From: Fidelibacterota bacterium
Lineage (GTDB): Bacteria > Fidelibacterota > Fidelibacteria > Fidelibacterales > Fidelibacteraceae
DNA length: 41,915 nt
Reading direction: 5' to 3'
NCBI GenBank assembly: GCA_028718545.1
Contig: JAQULT010000013.1
Coordinates: 1-41,915 of the forward strand
Part shown: positions 1 to 7,392 of the stretch, in pieces
Numbering within the stretch: position 1 is the first letter of the stretch
Layout: each line of letters begins with the position of its first letter
The notes under the pieces: generated by a model
What the model was told of the DNA's origin: nothing
What the model saw: only the letters and a program-made list of their open reading frames with translations
Database searches by the model: none
Position numbers and translations under genes: made by a program

Positions 1-375
1 ATCCGCAGTCCGGACGGATCCGCTGACATCTACCTGCTGATTGCAGGTCTCTGTGTCGGCGCAAGACAGGGCTTGTGCACGTCCGGCTCCGAGGCCATTG
101 CCGATGCGGCTTTTGTGGATGTAAATATTTTTCGCAAAGATCAGCAGGCCCTTCTGCAGAAATTACCGCAACTGCCGGCGTCCTGCGGGGCCGCAGCCGA
201 CATGCTGTTGGAGAAGGCCTCTATTTTAACGGCCGGGGATGTTTTTACGGATGCTCTCCTTCGCGGGACTGTAGAAAAATTGAAGGCCTACGCTGACGAT
301 CATCTGCGCGAGGAGCTGGCGGCCGATCCCGAAAAAGTCCGTGAACTGGTTCGCCGCTATTTGCACTGCGGCTGA
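1..375 (+). CDS. Glutamine synthetase, C-terminal fragment (5' end outside window)
   Basis: The frame is open from base 1 and stops at TGA 373-375, so only the last 124 residues are present. The piece begins IRSPDGSADIYLLIAGLCVG, which resembles the R-x-PDGSA(D/N)-Y-L-x-x-AGL segment of the glutamine synthetase catalytic domain. It ends in a helical tail with LPASCGAAADML and a terminal HCG, as in the glutamine synthetases of about 500 residues found in FCB bacteria. The enzyme makes glutamine from glutamate, ammonia and ATP in the cytoplasm. The gene converges on recF with only four bases between the stops, and no terminator hairpin is visible there. Family assignment is from recalled motifs; the active-site N-terminal part is not in the window. 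Confidence 0.8.
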   Translation: MRSPDGSADIYLLIAGLCVGARQGLCTSGSEAIADAAFVDVNIFRKDQQALLQKLPQLPASCGAAADMLLEKASILTAGDVFTDALLRGTVEKLKAYADDHLREELAADPEKVRELVRRYLHCG

Positions 376-379
376 TTTT

Positions 380-1474
380 TCAAATCTCTATAATATGGAT
401 TTTGCTTTGTGCGGAATCAATGCCGTGCCGGCGCAGATCGTTCAGATCGGTCGTACTGATCAGAGCCTGCCGCTTTTCCATGATCCGCTCCACAGTGCGC
501 CGGCTGTTTGCTAAATCCAGTTCGGCAAAAAGATCGTCAAACAAATACAGCGGCTCTTCACCGCTGCGCTGTTTCAGGATCTCGCCCTCCGCCAGCTTCA
601 GCATGGTAAGCCAGATCTTGTGTTCTCCCTGTGACGCAAAATTGATCAGAGGAATATCCCTGCGGAAGAACGTATACTTGTCATAATTCGGACCGAAAAG
701 GGATCGCCGCAACGCTACTTCTTTATCGCTGTTCTTCCGCGCGGTTTCCCGGTGGATACGCGCAAATTCCTTTTCATCCTCTGCGTCCAGAGACGCCGTG
801 TAGCGTATTTCGGCGTGACTTCCGTCATTAAAACTCTCCCGGTACAGCCGGCACAGTTCACGGTTAAATGCAGAGACCGCTTTTTTTCGCATTTGCAGGA
901 TGCGGAACATCAGCGGAGACATCTGTTGATCGTAAATCTCAAGTTCTTCGCTGTAGTGATATTTTTTTTTCTCGCTCTGGTTTTTCAGACAGGCGTTCCG
1001 GTTTTTCAGCAATTTCCGGAAATGCATCAGATCCCGGAGATAGGGCGGCGAAATCTGTGAAATAAAACGGTCGAAATATAAGCGGCGTTCGCTGCCCGCT
1101 CCGGCGCTGATCCGGAAATCTTCCGGGGATTGCAGCACCATGGGAAAAGAGCCGATCACATCCGATACGCGGGGAATAACCACCCCATCGTATATAAAGC
1201 GCTTCCCGCGTTCTTTTACATAATTTACGGCCGCCTTGCGGTAGCGCGCATGTTCCCACTCGCTGTCGATCTGAAAATAATCCCTGCCGATCTGCAGTAT
1301 GTCCTCATCGCGGGAAGCCTTGAACGATTTGCTGAAATTCAACAGGTAGATCGCCTCAAGAATACTGGTTTTTCCGGCTCCGTTTTTTCCAAGAAGCACA
1401 TTGATTCCCGGAAAAAATCGAATTTCCTTCTTCTCGAATATCCGCACATGTCTGAGTCTGAGTTTCTGTATCAT
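380..1474 (-). CDS. recF: DNA replication and repair protein RecF
   Basis: This is a 364-residue SMC-like ATPase of normal RecF length. Walker A GKNGAGKT is at residues 29-36, an ABC-type signature SQGEHK lies near residue 280, and Walker B LYLFDD starts near residue 309. RecF binds DNA at gaps and, with RecO and RecR, helps load RecA. It lies downstream of dnaN in the same direction, as in many bacteria, but here a small lipoprotein gene separates the two. A 107-base gap precedes it on the coding strand, so it may have its own weak promoter. It ends four bases from the convergent glutamine synthetase gene. Confidence 0.95.
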   Translation of the reverse strand: MIQKLRLRHVRIFEKKEIRFFPGINVLLGKNGAGKTSILEAIYLLNFSKSFKASRDEDILQIGRDYFQIDSEWEHARYRKAAVNYVKERGKRFIYDGVVIPRVSDVIGSFPMVLQSPEDFRISAGAGSERRLYFDRFISQISPPYLRDLMHFRKLLKNRNACLKNQSEKKKYHYSEELEIYDQQMSPLMFRILQMRKKAVSAFNRELCRLYRESFNDGSHAEIRYTASLDAEDEKEFARIHRETARKNSDKEVALRRSLFGPNYDKYTFFRRDIPLINFASQGEHKIWLTMLKLAEGEILKQRSGEEPLYLFDDLFAELDLANSRRTVERIMEKRQALISTTDLNDLRRHGIDSAQSKIHIIEI

Positions 1475-1581
1475 TTACCTGACAATAAGTTCTAATATAA
1501 CAAGGCTTTCCGGAAAAAAGGACGGATTTTTCTTTTATGTGCGACGAAGTATAACAAAACCTGATGATGGAATCTTTATTA

Positions 1582-2262
1582 TTACTTTTTTCCCATAAAG
1601 CGGGTTTCCAGCCCCAACGATAAAATAAAGGGAGAATAGCTGATATTCACAAAATGCGCATAAGACAGGCCGGCCTGCGCGTTGATCCTGAACTTTTCCG
1701 GCCCGATCCCCAAAAACAGAGCGGGTTCAAAGAAAAGGTCCGACTCCGCCTGGCCGCTGACAATACCGTCGTAACGCGGAGCGGCCGTATGGACAAACGA
1801 TTCTCTCGCAGAAACACCCAATGTGATATATTTCCAGCGGAACCCGGCATTTACTTGCAAAAACGCTTTGTAAAAATCACTGGTTCTGAGAACGCCGGTG
1901 TTCAGATTCTCGGAATAACTGCTTCCGGCGCCGGCACCGGCATAGCTTTCAACAACAAAAGAGGAACCCAGAGGTTTGAAATAACCCGCGGCCAGATCCC
2001 CGTAGCGCTGACCGTTTTTATAATCCGTTTCAAATTCCGTGCTGCTGAACTGCACTATATTCGCATTTGCCATCAGCGCCAAATGCTGTCCGATCGCACA
2101 TGCGGCATGAAGATCGCCACCCAGCCCCCGTATGCCCAGGGAAAGACGGACCTCGTCTTTTTCCTGAAAAAGAGGTACATTGGCCGTGACAGGGTAGTAA
2201 ACAACAGAAGAGCAGGAGAATGTTAACAAGACAACAGCAAACAAGAGAAAGCTTTTTCTCAT
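1582..2262 (-). CDS. Small lipoprotein, possibly outer-membrane associated
   Basis: The 226-residue product begins MRKSFLLFAVVLLTFSC, a signal peptide with a lipobox ending at Cys17, so a lipid-anchored envelope protein is expected. The mature part alternates glycine/aromatic and polar residues in short strands (for example SLGIRGLGGDL and ALFLGIGPEKFRINAQAGL) and ends in LETRFMGKK. This looks like a small beta-sheet or barrel-like fold. No known family was recognised. A strong ribosome site (AAAGGAGAG) precedes the ATG. It sits 25 bases after dnaN and before recF, an unusual insertion into that pair, and is probably co-transcribed with dnaN. Function unknown. Confidence 0.7.
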   Translation of the reverse strand: MRKSFLLFAVVLLTFSCSSVVYYPVTANVPLFQEKDEVRLSLGIRGLGGDLHAACAIGQHLALMANANIVQFSSTEFETDYKNGQRYGDLAAGYFKPLGSSFVVESYAGAGAGSSYSENLNTGVLRTSDFYKAFLQVNAGFRWKYITLGVSARESFVHTAAPRYDGIVSGQAESDLFFEPALFLGIGPEKFRINAQAGLSYAHFVNISYSPFILSLGLETRFMGKK

Positions 2263-2287
2263 TGTATCTCTCCTTTCCGTAATACGT

Positions 2288-3400
2288 TTACATCAAGCGA
2301 ATGGGCATAAGAAGAAAGAGAATATCCTCGTCCGGCAATTGTTCCGTTGGAAAGAACAATCCGGCCATGATCGCATTTTTCAGGCGGATCTCAACCGTCT
2401 CTCCGTCGATATGCCGTATCATTTCACGCAGATAATCCGAGTTATAGCCGATCGTGAAGGCTTCACCTTCATATTTAAGCGCAAGCTGTTCTTTGGCGGT
2501 GGAGGAGGTTTCAATGTCTTCGGCTTTAATAATGGCATTGTTTGTGGAAAAATTGAGAGATATCTGGCGGGTGTTCCGGCTGGCAAAAATGCCGACGCGT
2601 TTTACGACCGAAAGCAATTCGTCAATATTGACCAGGATCTTTTTATCGTTATCCGCGGGGATCACGCTTTCATAGTCCGGAAAACGTTCCTCAATGATGC
2701 GGGAATAGATCGTAGTGTCGTCCAGTTCCAGCATAATATGATTGTTTCCGATGCGCAAGGTAATAAATTCCACATCGCGGATGCTTGCCACGCAAAGATT
2801 GAGGAATTTTGGCGGAACGATAATATCCTTGATATTTCCGGCGCCCTGATATTCTTTCAAACGATAGCGGACCAGGCGGTGGCCGTCTGTAGAAACGGCC
2901 CGTAATTCGTTTTCGTGAAACTGCAGCAAAACCCCGTTCAGGGCAACCTTCATTTCATCCCGCGAAACGGCAAAGCCGGTTTTGTCTACAATGCGTCTGA
3001 ATTTTTCCGCCTGCAGCGTTGCCATTTTACTGTTGTCCACAATAGGTTCCGTAGGAAATTCCATTGCAGGATATCCCATAATACGGTACTCGCCGCCGAT
3101 ATCGGTCTTAATGATGATCTGTTCGTCCTCAATCGTAAAATGCAGAATAGTATCCGGGAGTTCGGCGGTAATTTCTTTGATGATTTTGCTCGGGATAGCG
3201 ATCGATCCCTCTTTTTCCATTTTAACCGGACAATTTGCAGACATTGTGATTTCCAGGTCCGTTGAACGCATTTTCAGAACATCATCTTTCACGGTAAAAA
3301 GGATACAACTTAAAATGGGCAGTGTGGAACGCAGGGGGGTTACATTGGAAACCTTTTGCAGTACTTGAAAAAAATCTTGTTTTGAAACCGTAAATTTCAT
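2288..3400 (-). CDS. dnaN: DNA polymerase III beta sliding clamp
   Basis: The 370-residue protein has the typical clamp start (MKFTVSKQDFFQVLQKVSNV) and the typical end LLMPIRL. Internal landmarks are LPILSCI, STDLEI, VSTDGHRL and RFPDYESVIP. Three repeated clamp domains of about 120 residues are expected. The clamp tethers the replicative polymerase and other repair enzymes to DNA. A GAGGTG ribosome site precedes the ATG. The usual upstream neighbour dnaA is not here; the next gene upstream is surA. The 232 bases between surA and dnaN carry DnaA boxes and an AT-rich tract, annotated separately as a possible origin. Confidence 0.97.
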   Translation of the reverse strand: MKFTVSKQDFFQVLQKVSNVTPLRSTLPILSCILFTVKDDVLKMRSTDLEITMSANCPVKMEKEGSIAIPSKIIKEITAELPDTILHFTIEDEQIIIKTDIGGEYRIMGYPAMEFPTEPIVDNSKMATLQAEKFRRIVDKTGFAVSRDEMKVALNGVLLQFHENELRAVSTDGHRLVRYRLKEYQGAGNIKDIIVPPKFLNLCVASIRDVEFITLRIGNNHIMLELDDTTIYSRIIEERFPDYESVIPADNDKKILVNIDELLSVVKRVGIFASRNTRQISLNFSTNNAIIKAEDIETSSTAKEQLALKYEGEAFTIGYNSDYLREMIRHIDGETVEIRLKNAIMAGLFFPTEQLPDEDILFLLMPIRLM

Positions 3401-3542
3401 GAATCACCTCAAAGCATTTAATTGACGCCAATTAATTTAATATCTTTTTGATAAAAAAACATAATAAAATTCTTATTCCTGTGCAATTCGTGAACATGTT
3501 TCGGATAAATCTTAGAATGAAGGGTTTAGGAATTTCTTTGAA

Positions 3543-3551
3543 TGTGGATAA
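3543..3551 (-). promoter_or_regulatory. Perfect DnaA box
   Basis: TGTGGATAA on the plus strand is the exact complement of the DnaA box consensus TTATCCACA. It is one of only three perfect copies I found in the window and the only one outside a gene. Confidence 0.65.
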
Positions 3552-3563
3552 ACAGAAAACGTT

Positions 3564-3572
3564 TGTGGACAA
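3564..3572 (-). promoter_or_regulatory. DnaA box, one mismatch
   Basis: TGTGGACAA (complement TTGTCCACA) differs from the DnaA consensus at one base. It starts exactly 21 bases after the perfect box, two helical turns, so both would face the same side of the DNA. Confidence 0.5.
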
Positions 3573-3632
3573 ATCGGCCGGGAACACACAAAAAGAGTGG
3601 ACATTAGACAGGTTGTCGATTTTATTCCCTTT

Positions 3633-4919
3633 TTACAGTTTGATTTCCACATAATATTTACCGTAGAGATTCTCCATAAATTCGTTCCAGAAACGGGAAC
3701 GCTTTTCGCCCAAAGCCATATTTTCCAGGATGGGATAATGTTTTTCAAGACTTATTGTTTCCGAAGGTAAATATTTGTTTAATCTTAAGATATGAAAGCC
3801 GTAACTGCTTTGGAAAGGCGTTGAAATTTCTCCCTCCTTCAGGCCGGCAGCCACATCGACAAACTCCGGAATTTGAAGGTCCTGCAAAGAAAATTCGCCC
3901 AGACGACCCGAATTGGCCCCAACATCTGGATCATCGCTGTATTTACGGGCAAAACGGGCAAAATCACCGCCGGCAAGAATACTGTCACGGAGAGTGGATA
4001 ACATGTTGATAACGTATTTACGGTCTTCGTCGCTGGATTCAACGGGAATCAATATATGGCGGGCATGGATCAGTTCGCCGCGTTTTTCAAGCAGTTGGAT
4101 CAGGTGATATCCAAATTGTGTTTCTACGGGCAGTGAAATTTCATCGGGATTCAGGGCAAAGGCGGCTTTTTCAAACTCCGCGACAAAGGTTCCCTTGGAA
4201 ACAAAGCCAAGATCTCCGCCTTCATCCGCAGATCCCGGGTCCTGGGAATACTCTTTTGCCGCCTGTTCAAAAGAGATATCTCCGCTCTTGATACGGGCGC
4301 GAATTTCCATCAGCATGTTGTAACTGTGTTCTTTGGACACGGGAGAGGGCTTTTCGCGGAGAAGGATGTGGTCAATATTTACCCGTACGGGAAGCTCCGG
4401 AATGGAATCGCGGTATTGTTCATAAAAGGTGATTACTTCCGGCCGGGATATTTTGATTTTGGAAAATTTTTCCTGCTGAAGCTGCTGGGAGATCATAGAG
4501 CTTTTAATGCGTTCATATAGCATCTCCCGGATCTTTTTGATCGGCGTGTCAAAGTACATTTCCAGCATTTCCTGAGAGCCCGCAAGATTGATGTATTGTT
4601 CAAGCTGCTGATTGACGGTAGCTTCGACATTGCGCTCATTGATCTCGATGGAATCCGCAGCCGCCTGAAGTATCAGGATTTTGGAATTGACCATATCACG
4701 AAGAGCCAGTTCCTGAAAACGGGCAAACCCTTCGGGATCATTATAAATGTCCGTACCGCTTTGCTGCGCCATTTCAAAGGCATACTGATTGACTTCGGAA
4801 AACAAAATGATATCCTCTCCGACAATGGCGGCGATACCGTCCACGATCTGCTGGGCGGGAAGAAAAGCCGCCAGGGACATCAGGCAGCAGATGAAAAAAG
4901 ACTTAATAGATCTTGACAT
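3633..4919 (-). CDS. surA: Periplasmic chaperone / parvulin peptidyl-prolyl isomerase, SurA type
   Basis: The 428-residue protein has a cleavable signal peptide ending near LPA-QQ (about residue 22). A SurA N-terminal chaperone region follows (IVDGIAAIVGEDIILFSEV), then two PpiC/parvulin domains at roughly 178-275 and 278-382. Each domain has the typical HILL/HILI start and a GxLGxF...G(Y/F)H pattern. SurA escorts outer-membrane proteins through the periplasm. The start overlaps the preceding gene by 17 bases and has an AAGGA ribosome site eight bases upstream, so translation is probably coupled. It is the last of three parvulin-like genes behind mfd. Confidence 0.92.
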   Translation of the reverse strand: MSRSIKSFFICCLMSLAAFLPAQQIVDGIAAIVGEDIILFSEVNQYAFEMAQQSGTDIYNDPEGFARFQELALRDMVNSKILILQAAADSIEINERNVEATVNQQLEQYINLAGSQEMLEMYFDTPIKKIREMLYERIKSSMISQQLQQEKFSKIKISRPEVITFYEQYRDSIPELPVRVNIDHILLREKPSPVSKEHSYNMLMEIRARIKSGDISFEQAAKEYSQDPGSADEGGDLGFVSKGTFVAEFEKAAFALNPDEISLPVETQFGYHLIQLLEKRGELIHARHILIPVESSDEDRKYVINMLSTLRDSILAGGDFARFARKYSDDPDVGANSGRLGEFSLQDLQIPEFVDVAAGLKEGEISTPFQSSYGFHILRLNKYLPSETISLEKHYPILENMALGEKRSRFWNEFMENLYGKYYVEIKL

Positions 4920-5664
4920 TAAAACGTTCCTTCAGGACTTTTTGTTGTTCTTGGTAGCGCTGTATCTGCGCCTCGATCTGAAGCTTTTGAATGATCTCTT
5001 CACGGACATGTTCCACGCGAAGCGGGGAATTTTTCGGGAAATATTCGATCACCGAAAGCACATAATAATGATTTCGCACTGACAGGGGCTCTATCAGGCC
5101 GTTGACTCTTTTATCAAAAAGGGCCTTCTCGAAGACCGGTGCGCAATCGCCGCTGCGGATAAGGAGCAATTCCGGGGGCAGGGCCGGACGCTCCCCGGAC
5201 TTCAGGGTATTGTAGATCTCTTTTGCCGTTTCGGAATGCGGGCAGGCGTAAAGCTCCACAAAAACAGCGTCGGTTGGAATTCGAAAGGAATCCGCATGCT
5301 TTTTATAGTAATCCAGTACCGCATTCTCTCCGATTATTCCGGATGCGCGGAGTTCATTTTCACAATACCCGCGAATTATCAACTGGCGGCGGTAATCCCT
5401 GATCTGGCTGCGCATTGCGGGGTCGGGACGTACCGATTTTTTCGCTGCACGAAACCAGACCTCGTCATTGACCCACTGCTCTACAAAAGCATCGCGTTCT
5501 TCGGGAAGGGCCCGGGTACCGAGTTTCTCCGTAATCTGTTTTTGGGACAAAAAGCGCAACCCCACGCGCGCGGCAAAGGGATTCCTGAAGGGCAGCCTGC
5601 TGCAGCCGGCAAAAAGAAGGACGAGCAAAAAAAGCCCGACGACAGATGTTATTTTACGTAGGAT
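4903..5664 (-). CDS. Lipoprotein, degenerate parvulin/SurA-like, with possible AUC start
   Basis: The product resembles the helical chaperone part of SurA/PpiC proteins. It has an N-terminal region around FVEQWVNDEVWFRAA and DYYKKHADSFRIP, followed by a segment shaped like a parvulin domain but without the usual HIL(L/I) and GFH motifs. It may therefore be a chaperone without isomerase activity. No ATG, GTG or TTG gives a sensible signal peptide. The first conventional start, TTG at 5628, leaves only eight residues before the lipobox Cys and has no ribosome site. Reading from ATC at 5664 gives a full signal, ILRKITSVVGLFLLVLLFAG then Cys21, and a strong GGAGGTG lies seven bases upstream. The gene overlaps its neighbours on both sides. 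Confidence 0.7.
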   Translation of the reverse strand: MLRKITSVVGLFLLVLLFAGCSRLPFRNPFAARVGLRFLSQKQITEKLGTRALPEERDAFVEQWVNDEVWFRAAKKSVRPDPAMRSQIRDYRRQLIIRGYCENELRASGIIGENAVLDYYKKHADSFRIPTDAVFVELYACPHSETAKEIYNTLKSGERPALPPELLLIRSGDCAPVFEKALFDKRVNGLIEPLSVRNHYYVLSVIEYFPKNSPLRVEHVREEIIQKLQIEAQIQRYQEQQKVLKERFNVKIY

Positions 5665-7334
5665 GAATTCACCTCCGCGCGGTAAAACCGGTGCAGCATT
5701 GCCCGCTGTTCCTCCCGTTTTTCATCAAGATGCCGGGAGCGATAATCGGTTAAAAGACGATACCGGACCTGCTGCAGGCTTTTATAGCTTTCCGGGATCC
5801 GTTTTTCACGCTGAATAATGGAGTAATGCTTTCCGACCTTAAAGGGGCCTGCAATTTCACCATCCAGAATATTGAAGGCGGCGACACCCATCTCTCCGTA
5901 CTGGGTGCGCTTTACCGGCGGGATCAGCCCTGCGTTGTTTTTGCCGACATTCCGTACGCTGTACTGCGTTGCAAGTTCCGCCATGCTTTCTCCGGCCTTG
6001 GCGCGCCGGAGCAATTCTGCAGCAAAAGTGGAATCATTCAACAGGACCTCGCGGACCTGAACGGTCGCTTCATTGAAATACAGTTCCGATTTTACATTCT
6101 CGTAAAAGTCACGGAGCATTTCGGGATCGGGATTGATCTTTTCGAAAACGTAATACTTGTCAAAAAGGGATGCCGATTTCTTTGCAAGATAGACGTTATA
6201 ATAGCTGATATAATCACGCGAGCGGTCAATACCCAGATTCAGAGCGGCCCTGTACAGCATCACGCCGGGACGATGTTGTTCGACAAAGGACCGGAAAGAA
6301 CGCACATCGCTAAAGCGCGGCGGCATCTGAAGGCTGAGGATCTTAAGGAACTGGTAGATCCAGGCCTTATTGATAGGCTCTTCCCCGATATAGCCGACTG
6401 TCAGCGTATCGTCAAAGACATCCAGAATATCAAAGGCGGTAAAGTTTTCGGAATAGAAGACATTTTGCGAAAGCCGCACAAAACGTTCGATAAAATCATT
6501 GAGCAGAGAATCGTTATACACGACGGGACCTGCGATCGAAAGGGAATCGAACACTTCCTGTTCCCGGAGCATGAAGCGGGTACGCCATTTATTGAAAGCA
6601 ATGTCGCGCAGTTCGGGGCGCATCGTTTCAAAAGGTTCAACCGAAAGCTCGCGGCGTTCATTGAGTTTAATAAAATGAAAACCGAAAGGCGTTTCCACGG
6701 GACCAGAGATCTCACCGGGCTCGAGCTTAAAAGCGGCGTCTTCAAAGGCGTCAACCCAATTGCCGCTTCTGCCCCAACCGAGGTTCCCGCGGTTTTGTTC
6801 CCGGCTCGGATCGTCCGAGTATTTTTCGGCCAGATCGTAAAAATTATCCGCATTCAGAGCTGCCGCCACTTCTTCGGCCAGTGCTTCCGCTTCTTCGCGG
6901 CTGCGGCTGTGGGTATTGCGGGGACCCCGATAGCCGATCAAAATATGACTGACATTGATCTCAAAACGCAGCCGATCATACAGCTCACGCTCTGCCTGAA
7001 GCGTAAAAATCTTGTCAATGATCAAATGGTTATAGGCCGTATTGGCCAGCTGGCGGATCTTCCAGGTGTTAATCTCCCACTTGACATCCCCGGTATCCAG
7101 AAGGCCCTCTTTTTCCAGAAAATAACGCATCCGGTATTCATCGCACATTTTGTCGATCTGCGCGGATTTTTCCGCAGGGGACATCCGTTCAAATTCTCCC
7201 TGGGGAACATAAAGGAACAATTCGTCCCGAAGGATCTTTTTCCCGTCGACGCGGGCGACCACATCCTCTCCAAAGCGGGAGCAGGATGAGAGTATCAATA
7301 ACAAAGTGACAGTGAACAACAAAAAACGCTTCAT
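5649..7334 (-). CDS. Lipoprotein peptidyl-prolyl isomerase (PpiC/parvulin family)
   Basis: The 561-residue product begins with a lipoprotein signal ending LSSC (Cys18). A SurA-like helical region follows (VVARVDGKKILRDELF). A complete parvulin domain lies at about 135-240, with INVSHILIGYRG, YSDDPS, GNLGWG and PVETPFGFHFIKL. After a long linker there is a second, weaker parvulin-like domain at about 425-525 (VREVLLNDSTFAAELL, then KVGKHYSIIQREKRIPESY). Such proteins help fold outer-membrane and secreted proteins. The gene follows mfd by 58 bases, and its 3' end overlaps the next gene, so mfd and the three foldase genes look like one operon. Confidence 0.85.
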   Translation of the reverse strand: MKRFLLFTVTLLLILSSCSRFGEDVVARVDGKKILRDELFLYVPQGEFERMSPAEKSAQIDKMCDEYRMRYFLEKEGLLDTGDVKWEINTWKIRQLANTAYNHLIIDKIFTLQAERELYDRLRFEINVSHILIGYRGPRNTHSRSREEAEALAEEVAAALNADNFYDLAEKYSDDPSREQNRGNLGWGRSGNWVDAFEDAAFKLEPGEISGPVETPFGFHFIKLNERRELSVEPFETMRPELRDIAFNKWRTRFMLREQEVFDSLSIAGPVVYNDSLLNDFIERFVRLSQNVFYSENFTAFDILDVFDDTLTVGYIGEEPINKAWIYQFLKILSLQMPPRFSDVRSFRSFVEQHRPGVMLYRAALNLGIDRSRDYISYYNVYLAKKSASLFDKYYVFEKINPDPEMLRDFYENVKSELYFNEATVQVREVLLNDSTFAAELLRRAKAGESMAELATQYSVRNVGKNNAGLIPPVKRTQYGEMGVAAFNILDGEIAGPFKVGKHYSIIQREKRIPESYKSLQQVRYRLLTDYRSRHLDEKREEQRAMLHRFYRAEVNSSYVK

Positions 7335-7392
7335 AAACTCTCCCTGTTTTGCAGGAATTTAATACACATGTCTTAAAAATGAAAATTTTTAA

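Larger units (their letters stand above)
3410..3575. other. Candidate replication origin (oriC) upstream of dnaN
   Basis: This is non-coding DNA between surA and dnaN. Positions 3415-3478 are very AT-rich and could be an unwinding element. Beside it lie a perfect DnaA box (3543-3551), a one-mismatch box (3564-3572) exactly 21 bp away in the same orientation, and a weaker 7/9 match (3500-3508). The location next to dnaN and recF is classical. Against it: there is no adjacent dnaA, only two good boxes are present, and most genes to the right are on the minus strand, which would be head-on if replication started here. Candidate only. Confidence 0.5.

Noticed and set aside
5826..7289. Long open frame (+) opposite the lipoprotein isomerase gene
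   Set aside because: The minus strand encodes a clear lipoprotein with a parvulin domain. The plus frame has no ribosome site and no recognisable motif, so it is a shadow.
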